Of a DNA stretch of 64,000 bases, positions 23,400 to 32,807 are shown in pieces (position 1 is the stretch's first letter; the number at the start of each line of letters is the position of its first letter). Position numbers and translations under genes: made by a program. The stretch is taken from assembly GCA_004154925.1 (NCBI GenBank), contig QJNS01000305.1, positions 1 to 64,000 on the forward strand, written 5' to 3'. The DNA is from Monosporascus cannonballus (taxonomy: Eukaryota; Ascomycota; Sordariomycetes; Xylariales). Under the pieces are notes generated by a model. It saw only the letters and a program-made list of their open reading frames with translations. It had not been told where the DNA came from and did not search any database.

Positions 23400-26300
23400 T
23401 TTATATAGGAATTAAAAGAAAAAAATTACTTATAAAAAATTACAAAATAACGAAACCCAAAAGAATTAAAAGAAATTCTTAAAAAAGGCTTTAAATACAA
23501 CGATAGGAAACGTTAATAATTTTATTATTTTGGAAATACGAATCGGAATATATTAATATATCGTAATAATAAATTACGAAGCTTTAAGCGGAAATTACAT
23601 TGTACTAAATATAGTTAATAAGTTTAAATTGTTATGGAAATATAAATTGGAACTTTATATAACGATAAATGCCGAAGGTTAAGAATTTCCTTACGATAAC
23701 GGAAAAATTATATGCAAAATTGATTATTTCCAGATTTTTATTTAAAGACGATATTAAATAGTTGATTTCGATATCGTTTTATTTAGGAATTACGATATAA
23801 TCTTAGGATTACTATGTATACGTTAGTACGAAATTTTAATTAACGGCGGAATTGGTTAAGTAAAATTTATTTTATTTTTTATTAATAAATAAAAAAAAGA
23901 AAATTAAAATCTTAATATTCGATCGATAATAACGATAAGTATAGATATAAAGATACGATAAATATCTTATTATTTAAGGGAATAAAATAAAAAAATAGAT
24001 ATTAAAAAAATATAACGTATCGTTATTATTATTAAAGCGAAATTAAAATAATTAAATAACGATTTAAAACAATAAGAATAATATTTTAAGAAGTTAAAAA
24101 ATTTAATTAATATATTATTATAATATTATAGATATAAGTAGCTTTTTAAAAAGGAGTTTAATATAAAATTATTAGAATATAGCGAATAGGATTATGAAAT
24201 AATTTTTAAAAAAGGATTTTCGATAAAGTTTTACCTTATTTATAATTTTAATAAAAACGAATTACGTACTTTCAGAAAATACCTAAAAGATCGGTTATAA
24301 AAAGGATAAATTTAATTTTCGAAATTACCGGTAGGATATTTTATATTTTTCGTATTTAAGAAAAATAAAAAATTATAATTTGTAATTTATTATTAATAAT
24401 TAAACGATATTATTATTAAGGATCGAATATTATTATCCCTAATTACGGATATAAAAACCCGATTTTATAAAATTAAATAATTTATAATATTTGACCTTAA
24501 AAATAGATATAATTTTATTAGAATTAAAAAGAGATATAAATAAAAAATAATTTTTAAAACGAAATACGGATTATTTAAGTATTTGGTTATATTAATAAGA
24601 TTTACAAATATATTAATAACTTTTTAATAAATAATTAATTACGTATTACGAGAATATTTTGATATTTTCGTTATTTATTATTTCGACGATATTCTTATTT
24701 TTTCGAAAATAAAAAAATATACGTAAAATACGTTTATAAAGTTTTTTAAGCTTTAAAAGACGTAAGATTATTTATTAACGTAAAAAAAATGAATTTTATA
24801 TATAAAAAGTAAAATATCTAAAATATATTATTACCTTAAAATATATTAAAATAAACCTTAAAAATTTATTATAATTATAAAATAATAAATATTAACGATA
24901 ATTAAGGAAATATAAGTATTCCTTGGATTTGTTAATTATTATAGAAAATTTATTCGAAATTTTAACAAAATAATTATATTCTTAATAAATTTTACAAAAA
25001 AAATTAAATAGACGCCAAATACGAAAAAAACAATTTAAGATATTAAGAATACAATTATTAACGAATTAATATTAATTATGTACGATTTAAATTATTTCGT
25101 TAAATTAAAAACCGATATTTCGGATTACGTATTAAGCGTAATAATCGGATAACGAAATAATTAAGGCAAATTGTACCTTATTATATTTTTTTCGTATAAG
25201 TTAAAAGGAACCGAATTTAATTACGGCATTCCATATAAAAAATTTATGGCTATTATTACGGTATTTTGGAAATTTAGGTATTTTTTAAAAGGAAACTTAT
25301 ATTAAGTTAAAGTTTATACGGATTATCAAAATTTTATCTGATTTATTACGATTAGGGAGCTTATAGAACGATAATTTCGTTATGCGGAAAAATTAGCGAA
25401 TTTCGATTTTATTATTATTTATAAAAAAAATTAAAAAATAATAAGGCAAATATTTTAAATAAGTAACCGGATTTCGAAAAGAAATTAGTTAAAATTAATT
25501 ATATAATTTTTGATATTATTATAAAAAGATATTTACGTTTACGACAAATTATAACGATTCGGGTAATACCTTTCGATATATATCAGAAAATTTAGCAATA
25601 TAACGATAATTTTCCAGAAAACCAAAAAACAAATAAAATATAAGTTCCAGAAAAATATTAAAAAAATTTAATACGAAAAATATACGAATATTAATTATAC
25701 GGATATCCAAGGATTTACAAAACCTTAAAATAATTTTAACGTATATATTCTTTTCTTAAAATAAAATTAATAATATAGAAAATTATACGGCAATACGATA
25801 TTTATGCCAAAATAAAGATTTAACGATATAAGCTATATGGAAAGCTATAATTATTATTAATTGCAAAGCGATTATAGTACTTAGTTATATTCGATTTTAT
25901 TATTAAGTTTTTTATGTTAAAAAATTTAGCTATAAGAATATATTACGATAATATTTTCGTAATCGTCGATCGATTTACGAAATTTTCGTATTTTTTATTA
26001 TATTACGAGGATATAAATGCCGAACAATTAATATACATTTTTTTTAAATATATTTTCAGCATATACGGATTACTAATAGAAATTATATTAAATAAAGAAT
26101 TAACATTTGCATTTAAATTTTGGCAAAGCTTTATGGCATAAATCGGCTTAAATTATAAATTATCCAAAGTATTTAAACCTTAAATAAATAAATAAATAAA
26201 TAAAACGAATAAATTAAACTTTGGAAATTTACTTACGATATTATATTAATTATAAATAAAATAATTAGGTTAAAAAGTTACCGATTATATAATTAATGTA

Positions 26301-26900
26301 TAATATTAATTATTACGAAAGCATTAAAATAATACCTGTAAACGTAAATTTTGGTTTTATTTTAAAAATTTATAAAAAAATACCTAATAACGGTTTAATT
26401 AATATTAAAATAATCCTTACGTTAAAATATTTACGATAATTATATTAAAAAATAAAATTAAAATTAAAATTCGTACGAAATTAAATAAATAAATAATATA
26501 ATCAGAAAAAGTTAAAAGAATTAACTTTCGAAAAAGGGGAAATAATTTTTTTCGTTACAAAAAACATTTAAATAAAACGACTTAACAAAAAATTCGATTT
26601 TAAATATATCGGTCTATACAAAATCGACAAAAAAATCTTAAAAAATAATTATTAATTGGAACTTTTACCGAAAATTAAATTCCATCTCATTTTTTATATT
26701 TCCTTATTCGAATTAGTAACGGATATAATTAAAATATATACGGTATAAAACGATATGGAAATAAAAAACGAATAAATATACGAAATAAAAAAAATAGTTG
26801 ATATGCGAAAATAAGACGGATTTATTTAGTATCTGATTAAATAAAAAAAATACCCGGATTTCGAAAATATCTGGGAACTTATTAAGAACCTTATTAACGC
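23400..26900 (+). pseudogene. pol relic of E3 (protease, RT, RNase H, integrase)
   Basis: The protease region near 23760-23820 ends with the NYDIILGL block typical of gypsy aspartic proteases. The RT core reads VLREYFDIFVIYYFDDILIFS with YFDD at 24679-24690 and both Asp intact. The integrase core (25914-26141) is open for 75 codons and reads IFVIVDRFTKFSYFLLYYED. Its first Asp is present; the second catalytic position reads ILNKE instead of ISDRG. The downstream DGQT-like stretch near 26190 has become a run of Asn, Lys and stops. The order protease-RT-integrase identifies Ty3/gypsy. Confidence 0.88.
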
Positions 26901-27088
26901 CTAACGCTTACTGAAAAATTTTTACTAATAACGATAAGCGCGTCCTAATTAAGAGTTAATTAATTAATAACCGGGATATCGGACCAGTCGGCCGCGGCCT
27001 ATGTTAACGTAATAGCCGTAACGGCGGTTTCCAACTGTTTTTGTTTTTTTTTTTCGAAACGTTTAAATTCTTTTATGGCTTTCGCACC

Positions 27089-27385
27089 TTAAATACTGCA
27101 ACAAAGTATTTCCATATTACGGCGACGAAGTAACCGCCTTTGTTTTTGCAAACGATCCAGTTTGTTAGCGGCGACGCGCAGCATTTTACGAACTTGTTCC
27201 TTTTTATGTTTTAAACGGTTTTTTTCGTTAAGAAATTTTTGATATTCGATTTCCGAAAAACCAAAAACGTTATAGGGATCCTTATAATAAATGTACCGCG
27301 TATATTTTAAAGACTTTCGAACCATTTTATATTTCGTATTTTTTTTTCGTAACGGAAATAAAAGGATATTTTGAAACCAAAACAT
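27089..27385 (-). pseudogene. antisense ORF of E3 (aORF), 98 codons open
   Basis: Between integrase and the 3' LTR, opposite pol. The frame has no stop over 98 codons. It contains the KYKMVRKSLKYTRYIYYKD block that aligns with RCKIIKNVLKYKKYINRNR of E2. A strongly basic, heptad-like C-terminal half follows (FLNEKNRLKHKKEQVRKM, then KLDRLQKQRRLLRRR) that could form a coiled coil. The EIMPYF core of the other copies is not clear here. A second open frame on the same strand (27307-27498) overlaps it in another phase and is taken as chance. The function is unknown. Confidence 0.5.
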
Positions 27386-27531
27386 TTGATACGTTTTAAA
27401 AGAATTAAAGCGTTAGTACGTTTACGGGAATAAGATTTTTCGATTCGGCCTGATATAATAAATATATAAAAGGGAAAGTTATTTATTAAAATTAACAAAC
27501 AAATAATTTAATTTTTAGGGATTAAAATCTT

Positions 27532-27547
27532 GGAAAAGGGGAGATCG
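27532..27547 (+). other. polypurine tract of E3
   Basis: GGAAAAGGGGAGATCG abuts the 3' LTR start TGTTATAA. It is the least mutated of the four family-A tracts. Confidence 0.8.
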
Positions 27548-27941
27548 TGTTATAATTTAACGGTTTTGGCTTTTTTTAAACGGTCGGGATTACGAAAGGG
27601 TTAATTTTGACTTAAGCCAAAACGTTACGTAATTGGTTTAAAGGTTTTAAGGCGCCAAGTACCTTAAGCCCTTTAAGCCAGCGGGAAAGCTTAAAGGGTT
27701 CAACTGGCTTAAGGATTTAAGCCGTTTGAACACCTTAAGCCAAGATAAGGATATATACGTGCATTAATTCTATAATTTAGATAATTTTAGCTTGTAATAA
27801 CAATTCGTTACCCAAAGCACCCTTGGTATTACGAGACGTAATACGTTACTGTATTTATTGCTCAGATTCCTACGATACTTCTGCTAATATAAACCCGTCG
27901 ACTTAAGGTTTAATAGTTAGTTAAACCGCCTAGCCGTCACA
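27548..27941 (+). repeat. 3' LTR of E3
   Basis: 394 bp, aligned end to end with 21201-21595. Nearly all differences from that LTR are transitions, most with T or A here where the 5' LTR has C or G. Confidence 0.92.
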
Positions 27942-28320
27942 TAAGCTTCGGCCTCAAAAAACGATCAGATAAGAATTATACGGGCCACCCCTCGAGTTAC
28001 GTAACGGTAATTACTATTAAGCCAGTAATTATTAGTAATCAAAGGTAATCCCAAATAATTATAATTACTACCGGTTGCGTAATTATAAATAATTAAGCCA
28101 AAAAAAAAGAAAATATATACGTTCATTATTTTTATAATCTAAATAATATCAGTTTGCAATACTTATTAATACCAATCGTTTATGATACAACTCCGGCACT
28201 CTTAATATTAAAAGACGTAATACGTTACTATATGCATTGCTTAGAATCCCACGATATTCCTGCTAATATAAACCCGTATAACTAAAGTTTAATAGTTAGT
28301 TAAACCGCCTAGCCGTCACG
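27942..28320 (+). repeat. remainder of the E2 3' LTR
   Basis: This continues the LTR begun at 21184. It shares AAGCTTCGG, the AATTATACGGGCCAC block and the terminal ACCGCCTAGCCGTCAC with other family-A LTRs. It is followed by CTTTT (28321-28325), the presumed E2 target duplication. The next 50 bases are AT-rich flank. Confidence 0.82.
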
Positions 28321-28374
28321 CTTTTGTTAATTAAATTAATTAATTACGTTATTTTCTTTTATTATTACGATTAC

Positions 28375-28743
28375 TTAAAGGTTACAGAAACCATGACAAG
28401 CAGATTTAAGGGAGCATCTTCTTCTTATCTGGGAGGTGTATCGTGGAATAGGGGTATCTATGTTAATCATCCAGCTCCCAGCACCTCGGAAAAACATTAT
28501 TCCGGCGCGCCCACAGTATATAGAGAGCTTCTTAGCCACCGCTCCCTGGAGCTCAATTCTAGCCAGACAATTATCACTTCCCACACTTATGATACCTTAT
28601 CTACCGATCAGCTTAACTGTCACAGATGAACATGGTGACTGACCCATCCAGAAACGGCTGTATCCTTTGCCAGTGAGATGGGCTCCAGAGGATTTCCAGG
28701 ACGTAGCACCCAGCGCGTGATTGGTGGGAATGTCGAATGTCGC
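28375..28743 (-). pseudogene. unrecognised coding fragment joined to the transposase relic
   Basis: Directly downstream of the transposase relic and in the same frame, the minus strand reads about 120 codons of normal-composition protein. Examples are GATSWKSSGAHLTGKGYSRF, then VGSDNCLARIELQGAVAKKL and GAGSWMINIDTP. It has one TAA stop (28599-28597). It does not resemble a transposase C-terminus. I do not recognise the family; Ser/Gly/Trp-rich beta-type sequence is all that can be said. The likely explanation is a fragment of a host gene brought next to the transposon by deletion. Confidence 0.45.
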
Positions 28744-29460
28744 GATATGGGTTATACCTGCTCGCATGATATTCTCAATTTCTCGCCCATAGGCCGTTTT
28801 AAGCGGGTTAAAGCACCCAACATTAAGTGGCTAGAGTAAATGAGATGAATGAGGCATATAAAGCGGAATAATATCCTTCTCTTTGCAATAGGCATTGAAT
28901 TCGAGAGAGTAGTGACTTTCATGCCCATCCAGCATAAGGAGCCGTTTTAAGCCAACTGTCCGAGGCTTTGTATGTTTCTCAATATGCCGAACCCATTCTA
29001 GGCCAATTTCATTCATCGTCCAGCCGTTTTGAGAGGTTGCGATAGCCCAGTCGGATGGTAGAGGGCTATCTTTATACCAGCTTAAGAGATAATATCGACG
29101 CGTTTTAAGCTCCTTATGGCGCGCAATGAATCGATAGGGCCAGTTTGTTCCAACTGGACGCGCGCTACGCGTCGCTAGAAGAAGATTTGCCATTGCTCCA
29201 ACCTCACTAATCCGAGGAGAACAAAATCGAAAATCTAGGTCGAATATCCTCTTCATAATAATCTTCTCCTCTAGCTCAGTCATTTTTGCAGAGTTGGGCG
29301 GGCTATCGCGTCGTAAAGTTATGCCGTTTATTCTGCGACCTAACGTTATATAATTAACGCTATAGATCTTTGCAACGCTTTAAATACTTAGCGAAAGGTC
29401 ATTTTTAATAGCTTGGAGAGTAAGATTTAAAAATCTTTCTTTATAGGGCGTTTCTATATC
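28744..29460 (-). pseudogene. Fot1/pogo-like (Tc1-mariner superfamily) transposase relic
   Basis: In one minus-strand frame there is first a helix-turn-helix region (QAIKNDLSLSI, stop, SVAKIYSVNYITLGRRI). A CENP-B-type DNA-binding domain follows (MTELEEKI... MANLLLATR... VGTNWPYRFIARHKELKTR). Part of the DDE domain comes next: LPSDWAIATSQNGWT, RLLMLDGHESHYSLEF, IIPLYMPHSSHLL. Two in-frame stops occur (in the N-terminal SI-stop-SV and after HSSHLL, where Gln is usual). KTRR runs straight into the SWY/LPSDW block, so roughly 150 residues including the first catalytic Asp are missing. The enzyme would have moved a DNA transposon by cut and paste. It is dead, and its terminal repeats are not convincingly identified. 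Confidence 0.85.
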
Positions 29461-29914
29461 GTGCGGTTAAGAAAATTGTAATTGAAGATAAATGTGTTAA
29501 TTGTCGCAATAGGGTGTTTTACTCGGCGGTGTATTTCATTCGGTGGTAAAGTACGTTAATTAGTTAGTTAAATTAATTAATTAGCAAAATTATAAAGCTT
29601 CATAATTAATAAAAAGTGCGAGTGTAGCAAAATCGGGATCGTTATTACACTTCTGCGGAATCTATCTAATGTGCCACCGTAGTTCCGGTCCCTCTCGGAC
29701 ACCGAAGCCAGCCTGGAGCCGCTCGGTCGCACGGGTCGCTCGGCCTTTAGATGGACCCGAGCCAATGCCACTTCACGACAACTTCCCTTGCCACTCGGAC
29801 TCTCATTTTTTAAGAACTTTGCGATTGGAACCCAGAGTTGACACGTATAAGAAGGTCTAATCTTTGCGCTCGTCATTTCCACCTCAAAGACTCTCCGGCT
29901 TCGCATTGTTCGCC
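29461..29914. other. intergenic region upstream of the hydrolase gene
   Basis: No coding signal is convincing here. An AT-rich stretch of TTAATTAG-like repeats (about 29550-29590) gives way at about 29650 to GC-balanced DNA that leads into the hydrolase gene and probably holds its promoter. No clear TATA box was seen. Frames open on both strands across 29577-29960 are shadows. Confidence 0.5.
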
Positions 29915-30763
29915 ATGGTCTCGCCTTCACCAGCAGACTCACCTGCCACGTCATTGTCATTTACCTCATGGAATGACGATAAGCTGACAACTATTGTCCT
30001 TCTCCACGGAGGCTTTACGTGTCGTCTTGAGTTTGCGCTCGTCCTTCCGTACCTCTCTGACTTCCACGTCCTTCTCCCCGACCTACCGTTGCATTCCGCG
30101 TCACGCCACATTAAACCAGGCACGACCGACAACTCGGCCCGGTATGTCGCACAACTCATTCGATCGCACGCCCACGGCGGAAAAGCCCACGTCGTTGGTG
30201 TCTCCATGGGCGGCTACATAGGCCAGTGCCTCGCGTTGGACCAGCCTGACCTTGTACTCTCGCTCTTTGTCACAGGTGCTGCTCCAATAGTTGGGAAACG
30301 CTTATTCATGGCGCAATGGACAAGAGTAACCTATTATACTATGAGACTTATGCTGCATTGGCTCCCTGAATGGGTATACCGGTATCAAGCTTCATTACTT
30401 GGCCTAAGGCTCAGTAACGAATTGGTAGCAGAGATGAGGGACAACATCACCTGGCAGCTGGTCCAAGATATGTTCCCGTGGGTCTTGTCGTTCACTTTGG
30501 ATCACGTGCGGCAGTTGAAGGTACGGACTCTATCTATCGCGGGGGCGAAAGGGGATGACGTGCCTATGATAGAGAGGACGGCCGATGCGTTGAGAAGCAG
30601 GCGGACTAACCAGGACGAGGCGTGGCCTGAGGATGGGTCAGGAGCAATTGTGTTAAGGGAGGCAGCTCATGGGTGGGACATGCAGTTTCCAGAGCTCTTT
30701 GCTCAAGGGGTATCGGCTTGGGTTAATAAAGAGAGATTACCTAACGAGTTTGAGAGGCTTTAG
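29915..30763 (+). CDS. alpha/beta-hydrolase family protein, intronless
   Basis: This is the only apparently intact gene in the window: 282 codons from the ATG at 29915 to TAG at 30761-30763. I chose that start because its context, CGCCATGG, is strong; the frame is open upstream and another ATG at 29864 would add 17 residues. Numbered from 29915, the oxyanion-loop HGG is at about residues 31-33 and the nucleophile elbow GVSMGG has Ser near 97. An acid candidate lies in AGAKGDD (about 210-215), and the catalytic His is in EAAHGWDMQF (about 252). A helical cap follows the elbow. Together these form the Ser-Asp-His triad of AB-hydrolase-1 enzymes. The substrate is unknown and no signal peptide is evident. 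Base composition is about 50-55% GC, unlike the RIP blocks, and no transition-made stops are present. Confidence 0.85.
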   Translation: MVSPSPADSPATSLSFTSWNDDKLTTIVLLHGGFTCRLEFALVLPYLSDFHVLLPDLPLHSASRHIKPGTTDNSARYVAQLIRSHAHGGKAHVVGVSMGGYIGQCLALDQPDLVLSLFVTGAAPIVGKRLFMAQWTRVTYYTMRLMLHWLPEWVYRYQASLLGLRLSNELVAEMRDNITWQLVQDMFPWVLSFTLDHVRQLKVRTLSIAGAKGDDVPMIERTADALRSRRTNQDEAWPEDGSGAIVLREAAHGWDMQFPELFAQGVSAWVNKERLPNEFERL

Positions 30764-31005
30764 TAGCTACAGAACCCTACGCAATAACACTTCAGGACGT
30801 GGAGACAATAGCTCATGAGCAAAGAACGCACTTCCACATTGGCGACGTGCTTTTTCTGAGGACTGGATACTTGGCTGCGTATAGAAGCCTCACCCCAGAA
30901 CAGCGAGTAGAAGTAGCGGAGGCCAGAGAGTGGTGTGGTCTGGCACAAAGTCGGGAGATGACCGAGTGGCTCTGGGCACGACAGTTTGCTTTTAAATCTG
31001 CCTGA
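30764..31005 (+). pseudogene. cyclase-family (kynurenine formamidase-like) gene fragment
   Basis: Directly after the hydrolase stop, a frame with no start codon reads EPYAITLQDVETIA, then HIGDVLFLRTGYLAAY, LTPEQRVEVAEA and REMTEWLWARQFAF, ending at TGA. The GDVLF(L/I)RxG(Y/F) block and the S-x-E-M-x-x-W-L-W block are characteristic of PF04199-type putative cyclases, metal-dependent hydrolases of about 300 residues. Only a middle section of about 80 residues is here; the N-terminal metal-binding HxGTHxD region and the C-terminus are missing. It is a truncated relic, not an exon of the hydrolase. Confidence 0.65.
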
Positions 31006-31407
31006 TGCGTGCTCCTTGAGACCCTTGATACCTAAATAATCAGCTAAGCTGTAGACACGGAGATCTCTTGACAGCCAATCATCATCTGATTGCGAATTAG
31101 CCAATTCCGAGTACCGTGCCAGAACTCTCACAGGCTCGCCTTGCGCATCGAGCGTTGGGCAAGGGTCTTCAGAATACTCTCCAGTATAAAGATACTCGAA
31201 AGCTCTCCAATGCGCTTACAAATTTCCTTCACAGAATGTGATCTCCCTCGAGAGACCCTATTTGCATTCACTGCCGAGGATCCTTTCGAAGTACTTACTT
31301 TGAGCCACCAAAACAAGGCTATGAGCGGGTAGCTCAAACGTGCCAAGACGAATGTTCACATCAATAAGGCCGCGGTTATTGAACGCCCTAATAGGAGTTA
31401 GAGAACG
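31006..31407 (-). pseudogene. BTB/POZ-domain gene fragment
   Basis: One minus-strand frame reads, from about 31400 downward, RGLIDVNIRLGTFELPAHSL, VLVAQSKYFERILGSECK, stop, GLSREITFCEGN, then a second stop, AFEYLYTGEYSED, and YSLADYLGIKGLKEHA. This is the order of a fungal BTB/POZ domain: strand-turn with PAH, a YF motif, YTGEY and the helix VYxLADxLGIxGLK. Such proteins mediate dimerisation, often as adaptors for cullin ubiquitin ligases. Two in-frame stops and the loss of everything beyond the domain make it a pseudogene. It converges on the cyclase fragment at about 31005, where both reading frames break. Confidence 0.75.
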
Positions 31408-31758
31408 CTATGTGGCACTAAGATCACATACTTACAGGCCGAGCAAGCAAGTGCGGGATCTCAAGAGACAATTGGCATAAAATTCAAGGTCAATGAGAGT
31501 GGAAGGTGGCGACTAAAGCATACGCTGATGGTGGATCCTTCCGAGCCATCACAACTGAAGCAAGTCGTGATAAAGTATCTGAGGAAGGATTACGGAATTT
31601 TTGATAGTCAAAATCGAGCACTAAATCCGCAAACATGCTTTGAGGGTGCTACGTGTGACGGAACAAACACAATTCATTTAGCTCCACGGTGGGCAGTTGA
31701 AACTGGAAGCCAGGTGCTAGAGGAGGCTGAAGTAGACAGTAGTAAACGGAGAGTCTAA
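31402..31758 (+). pseudogene. C-terminal fragment of a DUF3723-like fungal protein
   Basis: A frame open from 31402 to the TAA at 31756-31758, without a proper start. It reads ITYLQAEQASAGSQETIGIK, GRWRLKHTLMVDPSEPSQLK, VIKYLRKDYGIFD, NPQTCFEGATCDGTNTIHLA. From memory of the family, the (M/L)VDPSxPS, KYxRK and LTPQxCFxxxTxDGTNTI blocks resemble the C-terminal part of DUF3723 proteins, which are abundant in Pezizomycotina. A search is needed to confirm. It overlaps the end of the BTB fragment by a few bases on the opposite strand. The upstream 500 or more residues are absent, so this is a relic. Confidence 0.5.
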
Positions 31759-32495
31759 TAAAATAATGTGCCATCTTGAAAGTGCTGGTTTGCATGTGAC
31801 AGCGCCCAAAATTCCTGGCACATATGCCAGCTAGACACACAATGAGCTGTTGATCAATATGGCTGGGATGACAATACTAACCACGAATGTAGCCGTACTA
31901 CGTCGTAGGGTTAAGTTTAACATCCTAGTCAGGTAATTTCTTTATAAATTTTAATTTTTATCATTACATGATTACAGTCTTTGTTTTTTATACTTTTTCA
32001 TATATAAAAGTTAAAGATTTTCCAATTCGGATTAAACAAGCACTTATAAGAATTAAAACCTCAATATAGTAATAGCGCTGGCTCTACCGCTAAGGGGTAC
32101 CTGACAAGGATGTTAATATTTGGCGTTTTACTCAGTAACAGGCACACTGGCCCAAATCTGTGTTGACTTTCCCAAGATAACCCAGAAAATGGCTAGTAAT
32201 TTTGAGCTAGCTCAAAATTATAGCTAGCCACCGAATGACAACCTGGCAGACTCAAGCTAGTCCTGACATTGGCGAGCTCGATTTTTGTTTGGCCAGTGCT
32301 AATGAGCTTAACGTCCAAGTGTCAAGTACTCGTTCTGCAGGTTATGTTGACACAACCAAGACCCACAGATCTGGTGATAGCTGATGAAGGTTTAATGACA
32401 TATGAATAGTGACGAACTCCCTGCACGCCAAATGCAAGTCATGTTGCTCAATTATGCCCGCTATCATTCAGCTGCCTTCTAACGTAAAGAGAGAG
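31759..32495. other. non-coding stretch with palindrome
   Basis: No coding region is recognised. The part at about 31910-32060 is AT-rich; the rest is GC-balanced. It contains the palindrome at 32191-32229. Confidence 0.5.
32191..32229. repeat. near-perfect palindrome
   Basis: The inner 24 bases (32197-32220) are a perfect palindrome, TAATTTTGAGCT then AGCTCAAAATTA. They are flanked by GGCTAG on the left and, after three extra bases, CTAGCC on the right. As RNA or cruciform it would form an 18-bp stem with one bulge and no loop. No neighbouring gene explains it. Confidence 0.9.
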
Positions 32496-32807
32496 ACGAG
32501 GAATGGGCGCACGTATTTTACTATATCCAATAACGAAGAACGGATAAGTCGTGAGATAGCCTATCGAAACAAGATGCTAGCATTGTGAGCCTTGCGGCAA
32601 AAGGGACGGCCGGACGCCGATACACAAGTAGAAAGCGCGGAAGCCTCCCTTCAATTTTCCAACCTAATACTAGGACAGTTGGCTCGACAGGAGAATATGC
32701 TTCTTCAGCTCCCAGAGGGCAGTACCGCGCAGTGCGAGGTAGCGAAGAAGAGGGAAGGTTTGAGAGCAGAAACGGCGGAGGCATTGTTAACGATTCAGAA
32801 TCCATGA
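32496..32807 (+). pseudogene. unrecognised coding relic, helical C-terminal fragment
   Basis: One plus-strand frame reads coherent protein, NNEERISREIAYRNKMLAL, then a TGA stop (32586-32588), ALRQKGRPDADTQ, SAEASLQFSNLILGQLARQE and VAKKREGLRAETAEALLTI, ending at TGA. It is Ala/Leu/Gln/Glu-rich and probably helical. GC content is normal and the internal stop is consistent with a single transition. The family is not recognised; it may be the C-terminal end of a transposon or host protein. No start codon or splice-site arrangement is evident. The overlapping frame at 32521-32805 on the other strand is treated as a shadow. Confidence 0.4.

Larger units (their letters stand above)
21201..27941 (+). 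mobile_element. Full-length family-A Ty3/gypsy element E3, nested in E2
   Basis: A 6.74-kb element with LTRs at 21201-21595 and 27548-27941, ends TGTTATAAC and GCCGTCACA, and a 4-5 bp target duplication (TAAG or ATAAG, depending on whether the last A is counted as LTR). In order it holds gag with zinc knuckle, protease, RT, integrase, an antisense ORF, a polypurine tract and the 3' LTR. It is inserted 17 bases into the 3' LTR of E2, so it is younger than E2. RIP has changed it nevertheless: its two LTRs differ mostly by C/T and G/A. Confidence 0.92.
13538..28320 (+). mobile_element. Family-A element E2, internally inverted and carrying nested E3
   Basis: The pieces of one element are: 5' LTR plus gag, now reversed (15689 down to 13538); pol, forward from 16552 to about 20800; polypurine tract at 21169-21183; and 3' LTR split into 21184-21200 and 27942-28320 by E3. 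Gag stops and pol resumes at adjacent positions of the intact relative E3 (near 23160), so the two halves are complementary. The base run AAAAG at 15690-15694 is the reverse complement of CTTTT at 28321-28325, which is the expected target duplication once the 5' half is turned back. Confidence 0.75.

Noticed and set aside
1..28000. Mitochondrial DNA or an organellar insertion, suggested by the very high AT content
   Set aside because: LTR pairs, target duplications, gypsy RT and integrase motifs and transition-type decay all point to RIP-mutated nuclear repeats.
28324..28642. Plus-strand frames of 68-101 codons
   Set aside because: The minus strand of the same bases gives a longer coherent frame continuing from the transposase relic, and the plus frames have no recognisable features.
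29577..30221. Minus-strand and alternative plus-strand frames around the hydrolase start
   Set aside because: They are shadows of the hydrolase gene, which has complete catalytic motifs.
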